This document shows positions 49,238-61,449 of a stretch of 64,000 bases of DNA, in pieces (within the stretch, counting starts at the first letter, position 1; every line of letters starts with the position of its first letter). The translations under genes and the position numbers were made by a program. Source of the stretch: Gremmenia infestans (taxonomy: Eukaryota > Ascomycota > Leotiomycetes > Helotiales > Hamatocanthoscyphaceae). The notes beneath the pieces are model-generated. The model was not told where the DNA came from, searched no databases, and worked only from the letters and a program-made list of their open reading frames with translations. The stretch spans positions 1,922,001-1,986,000 of the forward strand of contig JAFEVB010000004.1 in NCBI GenBank assembly GCA_032629725.1, in the 5' to 3' direction.

Positions 49238-50622
49238 TGTGAATTGGCGGTAGTACTTTGTGGGGTGAAGTGCTAGTCCACTGGAAAGGTCAGAACCAAT
49301 GTCTTAAATGTTGGAGAACGCCTACGGGTTGTCTATCTCAAGAGGAGAAAGAGATTTCTTTCAAAAGAATAAATATTCAAAGGTGAGCCGTGGGCAAAGC
49401 TAGATATATCAAAGTTGGCCGAGAAGCGCAAAAAGCAAGTCGAGGCGGCCAGAGGTGAAGGGCAATCAATGGCGATGATCAATGGCGCCAGGGAAAGTGG
49501 AAACGCTTAATGTTCAGACGAACAGTGAAGAAACGCGACAAGTACCGCATAAAGAGACGCGGCAACTCGTGAAGTTCTCGATAGTGGTGCTGAGGATTGG
49601 CTCGGAGCATTCGTAATTCATTAGCGGTCCACAGCCCAACTACAAGGCGACGAGGCGCAAAGCAGTAAGCTAGATCTTCTAGCAGGCAAATAAATATTCG
49701 ATACATGAGCTGCTAGTTGTGTTGTGTGGAGAGTTGAGAGCTACGTCAAGTGGTCAAACTCTCCAAAGTGCATTTGCGAGTGTATGAGTGTTTAGCAACA
49801 GCAACAGCCACCGAAAGACAAAGAAGCTTGCTGGTTTGGAAATGACTAGGTATTGTTGAGATTTGTTCCGATTATTCACTGCGCTTCCTATAGCAGGACA
49901 ACAAACAACCTTGAGAGGTGAAATTAACACTCCACCCCTAAAAGACCAGATAGACAGTATTGGTTTTACTCGCAAATGTCAAAAGCAAAGACAGGATAGA
50001 CCTTATATGTCTCGATATTTAAGGGCAAGTCGGCTGTGTATAGATGACAAGGTACGGAGAATAGATCGACGGAAATGTGAATGTCCCGTCCTAAGAGCAA
50101 TCAGCCACACCGTCTGCACATCCAATACGGGGTAACTCTTCTCCGCCTGGACTATAGAGCGGTGACTTGTGTCCATCCCCATCAAATCCCAACACGATGA
50201 GAGTCTCTGAGAACATGGCAGGGTACATAACAGAATAGGACCAATGTAGAACAAAGCAGATAGGGTTGTTCTTCATTAGTACAACGTTGTAATAGAATTC
50301 CGTATCACGGAACAACCCGAGTAATAGAAACATTCCAGAGTAAATTTATCTGCCGTTTGAATGATTCTAATGTGACGCATCTGTGCAAGGATAAAGTGTT
50401 TCCTGGATGAACAATATTAACACCTACAACTAAACAGGTTGCTGGCGGACTCTGTTTTATGAATATGCTTCTTCAAGAGAACTGTTAGGATGGAACCAGA
50501 TTGTCAGTCTCCGACTCCCTAAAATGTCAATTTTCGTCCGTACTCCTATAACTCCTTGCCAAACCTTATGAAATATGCCTGATTTTATCATTCCTTGGTC
50601 AAATTCTCCAGCACTCACAATC
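49238..50622. other. Intergenic region, no gene seen
   Basis: Unique sequence with short, unconvincing open frames on both strands. It includes the 5' flank of the 2EXR gene and the 3' flank of the cytochrome b561-type gene. Confidence 0.5.
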
Positions 50623-51460
50623 TCATCGAAGAGAAATAGCCGCTTTCCAACCCCCAAGACCCAACTTCTGCTTCTTGATCCTCGGTAGCACACCAACCAA
50701 TACCAGCCCCCCCGAAATTAAAACAGCCCAGAGCTTGATATCTAAGACATCCTTATTGAAATCCGTCTGTGTAGCCGCTGCCACCGTCGCCAGCAACAAG
50801 ACCAAGATGATGTACCCGCTAAGCCTATGCCATTTATACAGCGACTTGGCTTGATCCACACCTCCATACAACTTGGGCACGAAATAGGCCGTGAAACCGA
50901 CCAGTGCTTGAATGAGCAGGGAAATATATGTAATAAGACCAAGTATTGCGTGAGCCGAGACGAAATGTGTGCCTTTGTGCGCGATCTTGTTGTACTCAAT
51001 GACTACTAGTCCAGCAATCAAAGAATCAATAGCCAAGTTGTTAAGAGTAAAATGCGCGATTGTGCCCTGACGTTTCTGAGTAGCCGTATGCGTTGGTTGC
51101 AGGATGAGGATGCCTTGCGTGAGAAAGAGGAGGCCGGCACTGTTGAGGAGCGGGTGTGCGGAGAAGAGTATGAGGTCATTCAGGAAGACGCTGGCCCAGA
51201 CGGAGGCGACGAGGAGAATTATACCGACTTGGGCGACCACTCCAGTGCCTAGAGCGTGTTAGGAATATTAAGCAGACAAGAGGTGAAGGGGCATTACCGA
51301 TGATTGAGTTGTAGTGTAGGGGCCTGCCTTCTGGCTGGGAAGCATCTCCTCGACGGCCTAGAAGAGGTTCGTCGTCTCCTACTTCTTCCACGGGACGGTC
51401 GTGTCCGTTTACTTCTGCCTCAGCAGGAATCCGTTCCGGGATGCCTGTAACACTCGCCAT
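50623..51460 (-). CDS. Cytochrome b561-type transmembrane protein
   Basis: Exons on the minus strand are 51460-51298 and 51248-50623, with a 49 nt intron, giving 262 residues. The N-terminal 55 residues are hydrophilic and acidic. About five or six hydrophobic helices follow. Histidines sit in the expected helix positions: FSAHPLLNSAG, IAHFTLNN, FVSAHAILG and YKWHRLSGY. These would ligate two b hemes in the cytochrome b561/ferric reductase transmembrane fold. Such proteins move electrons across membranes, often from ascorbate to ferric iron or monodehydroascorbate. The fungal partner is unknown, and I see no DOMON domain. The short basic tail (RIKKQKLGLGG) is cytosolic by the positive-inside rule. 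Confidence 0.88.
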
Positions 51461-51548
51461 GGATTGGTGGTTTGGGCGAGTTAGTATACCTTGAGCTTTA
51501 ATTATTTAAATTTGGTAGAAGGGCAATGGCAGAAAGAAAGATGAAGTG

Positions 51549-51590
51549 AGTGAGGTGAGGTGAGGTGAGGTGAGGTGAGGTGAGGTGAGA
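51549..51590. repeat. (GAGGT)n tandem repeat
   Basis: About seven perfect pentamers on the plus strand lie about 90-130 bp upstream of the cytochrome b561-type start codon, probably in its 5' leader. Confidence 0.9.
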
Positions 51591-51818
51591 GGGAAAGTGG
51601 AAAGTTGTAGTTTTCGTGTGTTAATGTAGTCTGCACCCCTCCTTCCACACCCTCCATGATGACGCTTGCAGCTGGAGCTTTGGCCAATCAGCGCACGGAA
51701 AAGGTAAGCAGCTGGCTAAGACCACAGATATACATGAATTGCACCATTGTTTGGTGTAAGGTAGTTAGTTGATGCATTGTTTCCCATGGCGTGTGAATGC
51801 TTCCTAGGTGCACAATAG

Positions 51819-51843
51819 TTAGGTAGGTAGGTAGGTAGGTAGG
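51819..51843. repeat. (GGTA)n tandem repeat
   Basis: About six TAGG tetranucleotide units lie in the divergent promoter region. Confidence 0.85.
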
Positions 51844-51949
51844 AAAACAATGCAACGTGTTGCGTGATGCTTCAATGAGCATTACTCAGTATATCCGTAT
51901 AAGGGGTGCGTGCCTTTCTCAAGTGGTGAAATTTGAATTTAAGTAGGGT

Positions 51950-52045
51950 AGGTAGTAGGTAGGGTGGGGTAGGGTAGGGTATGGTAGGGTAGGGTAGGGT
52001 AGGGTAGGGTAGGGTAGGGTAGGGTAGGGTAGGGTAGGGTAAGGT
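51950..52045 (+). repeat. (TAGGG)n pentamer array
   Basis: Roughly 17 pentamer units, mostly perfect, carry runs of three guanines every five bases on the plus strand. The unit is one T shorter than the common fungal telomere repeat TTAGGG. The array ends about 185 bp before the allantoicase start codon and could fold as a G-quadruplex. Confidence 0.9.
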
Positions 52046-52230
52046 ACGGTACGTACCTAGGTATCAAGGAGATGTCACGAGCTCAAAGGTGGGGTGCGGT
52101 ACAAAAGATACGGACGGAAGCGGCCAATGAATGTGTTATTACTCGATAGGAACTGCAAGAGCACTCATAAGAACTTTCAATTTTTCCACCTCATATTTCC
52201 TCCTTCTTTCCTTTCTCCTTCATTGCCATC

Positions 52231-53474
52231 ATGTCTACAGAAGCAGAAGTCACCCGGGAAAATGCTCTCGCAGCAACGCGCGTCCCTGCGGATGAGATTG
52301 ATGCTACCTTTCGGTCATCTACTATCGGCAAGTAAAAACTTCCTGTTACACACATTTCGGATTCGGGTGCTATTCAAGACCGCGACATAAGACTCGCCCG
52401 GATACTGTAGCACAAACATATTTGTCATTCGTACTCTTGATTCAGGACCTTTTCCTGTGAATAAGCAAATGATCACCTGCTAACATTTTGTCAGATCTGA
52501 TATCGTCAGCTCTAGGCGGCAAGGTGCTCTCCTTCTCGGATGAGTGGTTCGCGGAAGCCTCAAACCTCCTCACGCCTACCCCGCCTATCAGGCAGCCGGG
52601 CAAAATGGTTTACTCCGGTGCCTGGTATGATGGCTGGGAGACTCGTCGCCATAACCCTGCACCCTTTGACTACGTTGTCATCCGTCTAGGCGTGGCTTCA
52701 GGTGTCATTGGCGGTATCGAGATTGATACGGCATTTTTCTCTGGCAATCACGCTCCAGCCATCTCAGTGGAAGGTGTTTTTAGCTCGAGTGACGAGGAGG
52801 TTGTTAGTTGGAAGGGGGAGAAAGGCAATTGGGAGACTATTCTTGATGTTCAAGAATGCGGCCCTTCTCAGCGCTTTGGCTGGAAGTTTGAAGAGCCAAA
52901 GAGACAAGCATACACTCATGTTCGATTAAAAATGTACCCTGACGGTGGTATTGCAAGGTTCAGACTTTATGGAATTGCCATCCCAGTCTTTCCAGCAGAC
53001 ACAGAGGCCATCTTCGATCTTGCTGCTGCTCAGAATGGAGGAGTTGCTGTTTCTTGCAGTGATGAGCATTTCGGTGTAATCTCCAACCTGATTCTTCCAG
53101 GACGGGGAAAGGATATGGGTGATGGATGGGAGACTTCAAGATCTCGGAGCCAAGGTCATGTGGATTGGGCGATCATAAAGCTCGGAGCTAAGGGGACGAT
53201 CCAGAAACTGATTGTCGACACTGCGTTTTTCAGGGGCAACTTTCCTCAGAAGGCGAAAGTGGAAGCCATAGACTGGCCTGAAGCGGGACACCCAGGACCT
53301 GACGCTGAAGGATGGACGGATGTTGTCGAGCCAAGCAAATGCAGTGCGGACAAAGAGCACGAGCATGAGTCTCTCGTCAAGGATAAGCCTTTCAACTACA
53401 TCAAGCTGATCATGATTCCTGATGGAGGAGTGAAGAGGATTCGGGTGTTGGGGAAGAGACTCGTCGGCCCATAG
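52231..53474 (+). CDS. Allantoicase
   Basis: Two exons, 52231-52327 and 52495-53474, give 358 residues, the usual length. Only a GC donor (GCAAGT at 52328) joins them in frame, and the junction then reads RSSTIDLISSALGGK, the expected family sequence. The 167 nt intron has a TGCTAAC branch site. The two homologous allantoicase repeats are visible, each with a GWET block: AWYDGWETRRHNPAP then IDTAFFSGNHAP, and GDGWETSRSR then VDTAFFRGNFP. The enzyme hydrolyses allantoate to ureidoglycolate and urea, in the purine (uric acid to allantoin) utilisation pathway. GATA motifs upstream suggest induction on nitrogen limitation. No other purine-catabolism gene is in the window, so it is not part of a local cluster. 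Confidence 0.95.
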
Positions 53475-53914
53475 CAAGCCACCTAGTTAATTTGAAACCC
53501 CTTTTTGAACCTGAAGAAAGCAATAAAACATCTGATATTTTGAATTTTACACAAGACCAGGTAACATTGGTGCTGCTTGCAAATAGATTAAGCGCGCTCT
53601 CTTATAGATATCAAATACATAGATTGTATGATAAATATTTGTGTTTGAAGAGAACTACTTATACTGAGAGGGAAATATCGAGAGCTGAACGTTGAGTTGC
53701 GCACGGACCTCTAGCGGGCACAACATGTTCAAGATGCAACTTCAACACTCGTCATTTAGAGACAGGAGACAGATATAAGTAACCATAAAACAAAACCTCC
53801 TCTTCGAAACAACACAAAACCTCTATCGGACGCAGAAAAGAAAAGAGCAGCCGACGAGGGCATCCATGACCACCCGCCGATGAACACACCCCTGCATGCA
53901 GTCCTCACTCCGCG
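53475..53914. other. Intergenic region between two plus-strand genes
   Basis: Contains the allantoicase 3' flank and the 5' flank of the ankyrin-DIL gene. No coding exon is supported. Confidence 0.5.
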
Positions 53915-56525
53915 ATGGATATTGGGGATAATGGTGGGGGCTTCGGCGAGGACGACATTGGTACCCAGCACGAAGTAAAGCCCATGCCACGAGCCCTCCC
54001 GGACGATCTACCCAAGTCTCTAGACGACCGCAAAAATGTACCTGCGCATTTACCCCAGGAGACGGAGATGTACGATGCGTGGCAAGGTAAGTCTGCTTGC
54101 TCGTGTGAAGAGGTGGAATGAAGCTGATGGGATGGAAAGGACAATCGCAATTCCTCACCACGCCTGTATTAGCCAAGCCGCTGCAGTTCAGCAACCTGTC
54201 CCTCGATGACGGAAACGATGATGTGATGAAAGGGGATAGCGACGCGCGGTTAATGGAGATGCTGGCTGCGCAGGCCGCGCATAGGGATGGCTCTGCGAGT
54301 GAAGATGAGGATGCTGTTGCGGGCGACGATAAGCTTTCTGAGAGCGAAAAGAGGGATGCTTTGCAGAAGGCGCTGAATATGGCGGCTAGCAATGGGGATG
54401 TGGAGCGAATTCGGAGGATACTTGGGGGAAAGGCAAAGGACTTTGTGGATGTCAATGCGCCGGACGAGGAGGGGACTAGTCCGTTGATTTATGCGAGTTG
54501 TTTTGTGAGTTTTGCTTTTGCGTATGTGGGTATCTGCTAACGAACGCTATAGGGTCATGAAGCTGTCGTTATGGCTCTTCTTGATGCGGGGGCAAGTGTT
54601 GACAATCAAGATCGAAATCAGTGGAGCGCTCTGATGTGGGCTATGACGAACAGACATAAGGGAATTGCGAAATCACTCTTGGACCATGGTGCTTCTCCGG
54701 AAGTCAAATCATCTTCTGGAAGGACGGCATTCGATTTCGTGGCCCCCGATAGCGAGATTTCGGGGTACCTACACGACAGCGGGTATCATATTGGAAGTGC
54801 TGGAGTTACAGACGACTTTTACAATCCGGGATTCTCACAGGACCGGTTCGAGGAAGAAATGGCAGAAAACGAGATGAGGAGGCGGATGATGATGGAGAGT
54901 GCTCGAGATCTAGAGGTTGACTTGGGGAACGTTGGGCTGGACGACCAACCGGAGGTAACCCGCTTCTTTTCCAATTTTGAGGACGAAGTGCTGACAAAAT
55001 GCAGACCCCCGAAGAGCTTGAAGAAGAAGCTCAAGAGTTTGACTGGGCTCGATGCTTACACGATCAAATGTTTGTGTTTCAGGAGAATGAATTGGGCAGA
55101 ATACTCGATATTATTATTACCAACATGACACCACAGCGATCTCCATCCCAAAAACCTGTTCCTGCTAACATGATATTCCTGAGTGCTCGATACGCTCACT
55201 ACCACGCGGACCAGAACCTACTTGCAACCCTTCTTGTCACTGCTATGGACAAGATCAATGATGTAGTGGAGAAGAATCAATGGGATATGACTATCCTGGC
55301 ATTTTGGATTTCCAACGCAACATTATTACTGCATTACTTGAAGAAAGACGGCGGACTATCGGAGTCCACGTCGGAGTTCCAGCTCCAGCTCGCTGAGCTG
55401 ATCAACGAAATCTTCATATTGATCATTAGAGACGCAGAAAGGCGCATGGACAAGGTCCTGGATTCGGCCATGCTGGATCATGAAACTATTCCCGGCTTCG
55501 AAGATATCGCTTTCCAACACGAGTGGAAGATATTTAAAAGAAAAAACCAAGTCAAAGAGGAACCAGCAGAAAAGCGGTTTCGACCTCCTTCGCCAAAACA
55601 AAGAGCCAAGCCCTCTCCTCGAAACATCACATCTCTCCTCTCATCAACACTTTTCGTACTAGATTTGTACGACATTCATTCTGTCATCATCGCTCAGATC
55701 CTCGCACAGTTGTTATACTGGCTTGGCGCAGAACTTTTCAACCGCATCATGTCAAATCGAAAGTATCTCGCAAGGACGAAAGCAATGCAGATTCGGATGA
55801 ACATTTCTAGTCTTGAAGAATGGGCTCGCTCGAACAATCGCCAACCAGAGCATTACGAGCATGGCTCGATGACTTCGAGTGGTGAGCCAACTGTGGAGGC
55901 GGCGCGAAGGCATCTTGCGCCCGTCATTCAGTTACTCCAATGGTTACAGTGCTTTTCATCTCTAGGAATGGATGATTTAGAAGCTCTGGTCGGCACTATA
56001 CAGCAACTTACCAGACTAACATACCAACAACTGATCCATGCAGTGAAGCACTATCGACCTGAGGTTGGAGAGAAAGGTCTACCGAAAAGTGCAATGAAGT
56101 ATTTGGTCAACCTGCAGCGAGAGGCACAATTACGGAAAGAACGACAACGAAATGCTGCGGCGTCCCCAACCACAACGCCCAAGAAGCATGGCAATGGACA
56201 GACGCCTGCGACACCCGATACAAACGGGAAACCGATCATTCCAAATGCCTTGAAGTCGTTACCTGCTGATGAGCTACCCATGGAAGACGAAGACGATGCG
56301 CCCGAGCACCTCCTTCTGGATCCAGCAATGATGTTACCCTTCTCCTTACCCTCAAGCACCGACATGCTCATCAGCTACGGTGCAGGTTTTGGAGGATTGA
56401 ACCGCGAGCGAGAGCGCAAATACATACCCACCGTCCCACCCGAGTTTCTCGCCAAGTTGGATTTGAGTGGAGGGCGAGCGCAGAGTACGTATGAGGAGAA
56501 GGACTGGGAGAATGAAGATGTGTGA
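53915..56525 (+). CDS. Ankyrin-repeat and DIL (dilute) domain protein
   Basis: Exons 53915-54086, 54140-54504, 54553-54954 and 55005-56525 give 819 residues in one frame; all introns are 46-53 nt. After an acidic N terminus, two to three ankyrin repeats occupy about residues 145-260 (ALNMAASNGDVERIRRIL, then GHEAVVMALLDAGASVDNQD). From about residue 315 to 650 there is a dilute/DIL domain, seen in MIFLSARYAHYHADQNLLAT, FWISNATLLLHYL and QWLQCFSSLGMDDLEALV. Such domains fold like the cargo-binding tail of class V myosin and afadin. There is no motor domain, so the protein probably acts as an adaptor in cargo transport or polarity (inference). A Pro-rich basic insert (about 520-540) splits the DIL region. 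The C terminus is acidic. Confidence 0.9.
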
Positions 56526-57965
56526 GTATGGCATTTAAAAGAAAACGGAGGGAGGGCAAGCATTCTGGAAGGAAGCATTGGCGTTTGTGAGGCGTCCCTT
56601 CGGAATAAATTATTAGCAATCTGTGTTGCTTGTGCTAGATGACAACCTTTCAGTTGCTAAATATTATATACAGACCACTATTTTCATAGCTAGTAGAAGG
56701 ATCTGCGGTCGCTAGTTCCGGAGGGTCTTATCTACGCACTGCAGAAGGGGGTTCGAAATCTTGGAAATCATGACTTCGCAGCAGCTGATTATATAGCTTT
56801 CGCCAAGAAGCGAATGGAGGCGCTAGCGCTCTACACTAGAATTTAACCAGTTTTATCTTTCTATTCTAATTTGTTTTAGCTCTTTGAAGAGCTAGTAGCA
56901 TTGAAAGTTATGCTACGCGCGGATCAATTGCTATTCGTTTCCAAATCTCTAGCATTATTTTCCTATTTTATTTATACTAACTCGTAAACTATCTTAGAAT
57001 CTATCTACTATGCTTGCAATCTAGCCCTTTTAATAATATATTCGTACCTTGGAGAAGAGGTTTCAAGTAGATCTATTTAAACTTAGCATAAGAAGAGTCA
57101 ATAGGCGGAAGGGAATAAGGCGAATCGTGGACTCTCATAATAATAAAAAGTATGAAATAAGCATTCCTAGCACCTCGTCAGAAATTTTATTATAGGAAAA
57201 GTGCCATATCTGTAGGAAAGAAACACGTGTTTAGTCTATAGGATGTGATATACTTTATCAAGTGACTTTGCTTAGAGGGGATCATCTAAGGTCTACTTTA
57301 AGTAATACCTAAAATCCGAGAGCGTTCTCTTCACATCCTGGGCCTATGAAAGCAATTAAATTTATTACATGGTTATATCGTCAGCGTTCTCGTTTTAGTA
57401 CCTTTACTTGACCAGTGATATGATCCGACTGAGGTCGTAGCTCGTCGAGTAGTCAGCTAGCTCATTGGTTGCCCCCAGCCTCCGAGATTTTGCTTGAGGA
57501 TCTAGAGATAGATGGATTTGTTGAATCGGCATCGAACTTAATTGTGTTACTACCAGGTGAGAAATTTTTGCAGATGATGTTTTGCGTAATTCTTGTAGAC
57601 CTTAATATTGTAGAGAAGAAAGTAGGTTTCGCTAAGCTGCTCTCAGGTTGTCCGAGCTAAGCTAAGACCGCGGGCCGTACTTAGGGTCAGAAAGAAGCTC
57701 GTCACGTGGCAATTTCTCAGCCCCCTTTTTACCTCGCTTAAGAATTAGTACAGCTGGTAAAAAAGAGTCGCAAGAATTAAGTTTGATTTACTGTTTACGG
57801 TTATAATTTGATGGAGAGAAATAAAATGGGATATAAGTCAGGGGATGGGGGGGTAGTATATGAAGACTAGGTGAGAGAAAAGACTATTGTTTATGAATAT
57901 GGCTAATACTCTAATATATACCCTGAAATTGATTTGTATCATCAATACTACTATAGGCATTATTC
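56526..57965. other. A+T-rich intergenic region, possible old repeat
   Basis: Between 56,650 and 57,950 the DNA is clearly more A+T-rich than neighbouring genes and has no coherent frame. I cannot match it to an element. It could be a weakly RIP-affected repeat fragment or simply unique spacer. Confidence 0.45.
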
Positions 57966-60900
57966 TCAATGGATATAATGCTCCTTCTCCACATTTGAAG
58001 AGGTTGCGGCTTTACTTGCACTAATAAGCCTCTTCAACACCATCACATACCCCCCAGCAACCCCCCACGCATCCACACTTTCCTCTTCACCGCTGCCCAA
58101 AACCCTAATGCCCTGCTTCAAAATCCTCTTCGGCGCCCCCGCTTCACGAATATCACCCACCCGCGCCATATTAGCCGTCACCTTATAGCCGCGTCTCACA
58201 AATGTTTGCACACTCTCATCATCGCACGGGCTATCAAGGTTTATAAACTCCAAATCAAAGTCTGAATCCTCTTCCGATAACTGTTCGTCCTGGATCTGGA
58301 TTTCGTGGGATTGTGACTGGGCTATTTGCGCCATGATACTGAAAGCCCAGAGCACAAGCTTGGACAAGTAGGCAGCGAAGGGCTCCAAGAACAGATTGCG
58401 GCTGTAGCGGCGTATGTACCAGAATATGGCCGCTGCATGCACGACAGATAAGCGGGCCTTGTACTGGTCTCTGACCGACCACTGCAGGACCGTGTAAGCA
58501 GATTTGTCCTTTTCAAGATCAAATCTCGTGCCCGAGACGTAAGTATTAGCAAATTCTCTTATGGCGTCGCTAGGCGTAAGAATTATAAGTCTCGCGAGAT
58601 GCAGATGCAAGACAGTCGGATGCTCGAAGCCGGCCAACTGCGCAATCTTACTGTTTGCGGACCAGTGGAGGATATCGAGGCAGTCGCAGGCGCTGTTGCG
58701 CCATTTAGAGAAGGTCCGTGACGAAGGGGGCCATAGTTCGGTGTCTGGGAAGCGGACCCCCGGTTGGGATATCGCACTTGGCGTTCAGGACGACATTCTA
58801 TTCCGTGCATGCTGGCGGACTTCTATAGTTTGTCGGCAGATAGCTTGAACTAAGAGAACGCGGTCAAATTCGCCGAGATTGTCAATTAGGCGCTTTTCGG
58901 TGTATAATGTTTCGAGGGCTTGGGATATTGTATCTAAGGAGGCCAATTAGTCATCGTCTACTTCATAGAGCTGTTAGTACCTTCAACATACAACTTGTGC
59001 CTGGGGTAGTATTTTCCCTGCTTGGATAGCTTTCCCATATCTCTCCAAAGCATGACAAAGGTGCCTGGGCATCTGCAAGGTCGAAATGATGACGCTGATC
59101 GAATTCGTAAGAATATGTGAAGTCCAGCATCTAAAATGTCCTCAGTTGAGAGTAGAAATGCTTTGCGGCTGGGCTCACCCATATCAAATACCCGGCTCTA
59201 CATCTCAGCTGAAGTTCAATTGCATTAGATCCAACTGAGGTTTCGCGGGGCCCAGACTTTAGCAAGTGCATACGACGAGCAGCGGCAACGAGAGAGGCGA
59301 AGTCTGAGAGTGCTATCTCCATCAAAGATGAATTACCGCTGTGAATCATGATCACAGAGTTCAAAATCCGTGCTTGAATGACAATTATATCGTCCACGGC
59401 AGCTGTACCAGGAAAGGGATCTGAAGAGGTGGTGTTGCTAGATGAAAATTTGCCATGTAGTTTTGCTTCAAGACCGCGCTGAACTGTGTGAGCTAGCATT
59501 CCCTTGAAGCCTACCAGCTCTGCAGAAGGAGTATATTGTGCTCCGATTGCTGCTATTGCCATGATCAAGATCCAGACATCGTCCCCGGATTGGAAAGCCA
59601 CCTTCTGCAGAAGTGGAAAGTTTGGATGGAAATGGTCAAAATACAATTGACAAAGCTTGTTGATAAGCATATTAGAGGGGAAAGTAGCAAAATCAAACTG
59701 GCTCGAGATTTTGACTCCCAGGAGTTGTGCATTCTGAATTATGTTCTTGTGTAGATCAGGAGACACCCAATGAGTTGACCGTCGTAGCTCCTCTTCCAAC
59801 GCGGTACTAGTCAAGGATATATCATTGAATCCAGGGCAATGACTTGGTGAGATGTTGTCTTCAACATTGGAGTGTTTTCTCTTCCTACGAAACCTCCGAA
59901 CAGTGTCCCGAGCTCCTATACTGTCAACATATGACCCTCGAAAGGGCGACATTGATTCCTCAGAGACCGTCGTTCTCGGAGTCTGACCTGTTGCAGAGTG
60001 CGTTGATTGCGCTGTCGATGAAACACCTGGCCCGTTTTCTTCAGCAGCCGTTATTCCAATTGGCGCATAGTTCATTGGCGCATTTTGATTCCACTGCCTG
60101 GTGTCCAATTCAATTTTTAGAGCTCCCTCGCCAGGAGTGGCATCAAAAATAGGCGGAGAAGGAGAAGACGGAGCAGGATCAGGATCAGCTACGGAAAAGG
60201 CCTCGTAATCGCGATTTCTTCAGACATCATTGCTGGGGGATATCCAGGTGATGGAGTCCTGCCACTGACTAGAGCCTTCTTGCTGGAGGTCGAATTCGAA
60301 GGCCAGACCTGAATTACTGATGGGAAATTGATTATACTGCAAGTAAGTTGGGTAGTTTATCCACCTAGAATCCCATTGTATCTCAGGTGTCAACGCTGGT
60401 AGGATGATGGCTCCAGAATGATCCGCTACTGAGTTCGTAGCTGGAGATGCGACTATTTGGGAGCCTGAACTACTTTCATTGACGGGTACAACATCCTCGA
60501 AGGGCATATCAGCCGCCTGTATTCGACTAGGAGTATCGTTCCGTGTGTCTTTCTGTCTATGCGTCCCAGGGATGCTACTCGATTGAGTCGAACTGGGTTT
60601 TGGTTTGGGAGATAAGGTGGTGGGGTATTTACAATTTAGCCCCTTCTTCTCGCAGCCATGACAGCGTGCACCACCCGAGCACCGGACCCGACTACTAGCA
60701 CAAGCAATACAAGCTCTGAAGGTAGTTCCGGGTTTGAGATTCTTTCCTGTCCCGTTTTCATCACTTGCATGCGACTGCTCGTGGCGCCGAAGAATATCGC
60801 TTCGAATGTCAATATCTCGAGGCTAGCGGGACAAGACAGGCAGAGGCTTACGCTCTTGCAAAGACCTTTCGACAGGTCGGACATTGGAATGGCTTTTCTT

Positions 60901-61000
60901 TTGTGTGGGTTCTTGTGTGGCGGTTGAGGTGTTCTCGGCGAACAAAAGTAGATGCACAGTTTCCGCAGCTGAAGGTGGGCTGCTCCGAGGGTTGTGGCAT
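57966..61000 (-). pseudogene. C2H2 + Zn2Cys6 transcription factor with two in-frame stops
   Basis: On the minus strand, exons 61000-60852, 60799-59179, 59130-58995 and 58933-57966 form one frame of 958 codons. Two C2H2 fingers (residues 10-32 and 38-60, the second split by an intron) precede a Zn2Cys6 cluster with Cys 80, 83, 90, 96, 99 and 106. A fungal-specific regulatory domain follows, with ALETLYTEKRLI and LEHP-type GFEHPTVLHLHLARLIIL near the end. The frame is broken by TGA at codon 243 (60220-60222) and codon 685 (58785-58787); both are one C-to-T change from CGA (Arg). The first might be removed by an unrecognised intron (for example GTAATT near 60,322 to TAG near 60,193). I found no phase-keeping intron for the second. 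The third-intron donor (GTTGTA) is weak. It may regulate the adjacent GH31 gene. Confidence 0.75.
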
Positions 61001-61449
61001 TGTACCATATCAATCTTGTTTGCTCATATAATTCAATCCGATCAATATGCACGATGAAGGGAAAGGCATGGCGGATGGGGATAGCTTCAGAGAGCAGCAG
61101 ATCTAGGTGCTCTTGGGTTAAAAGGTGTTCTGCAGCCTTTATTTCGTGGGGGAAGCGGGGAAGCGGGGAAGCGGGGAAGCGGGAAAGCGTCGGTGTAGTC
61201 TATCCTGCCCCATCTACGAACGGGTCTAGTCTAGGGCGGACTTCTTCCGTAGCAGCTTACAAAGGAGTTGAGTTTTAACCTTAAGATTGAAATCCTCATT
61301 GGAATATTTTTCACATACGTATAGCGATCTCCAAAGACTATTATTGGAATCATTGCAATCTACATCTTCTGTCTATTGGGCGTATATATATTTGATGTGA
61401 AATTGCACGCCGAAGTGCTGTGCGATAACGCATATATACCTGCAGTTGA
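61001..61449. other. Spacer between GH31 gene and transcription factor
   Basis: This is the probable promoter of the transcription factor and 3' flank of the GH31 gene. A G-rich 9 bp tandem repeat (GGGGAAGCG) of four to five units lies at 61,149-61,189. No gene is supported. Confidence 0.55.
61149..61189. repeat. (GGGGAAGCG)n nonamer repeat
   Basis: Four to five units with one variant, about 150-190 bp upstream of the transcription factor start codon. Confidence 0.85.

Larger units (their letters stand above)
51461..52230. other. Divergent promoter region rich in G-strand repeats
   Basis: This spacer between the cytochrome b561-type gene and allantoicase contains three separate short tandem repeats, listed on their own. 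Two GATA motifs (52107-52110 and 52145-52148) and a CCAAT box (52124-52128) lie within 125 bp upstream of the allantoicase start. They would fit nitrogen catabolite control by a NIT2/AreA-type factor (inference). Confidence 0.55.
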
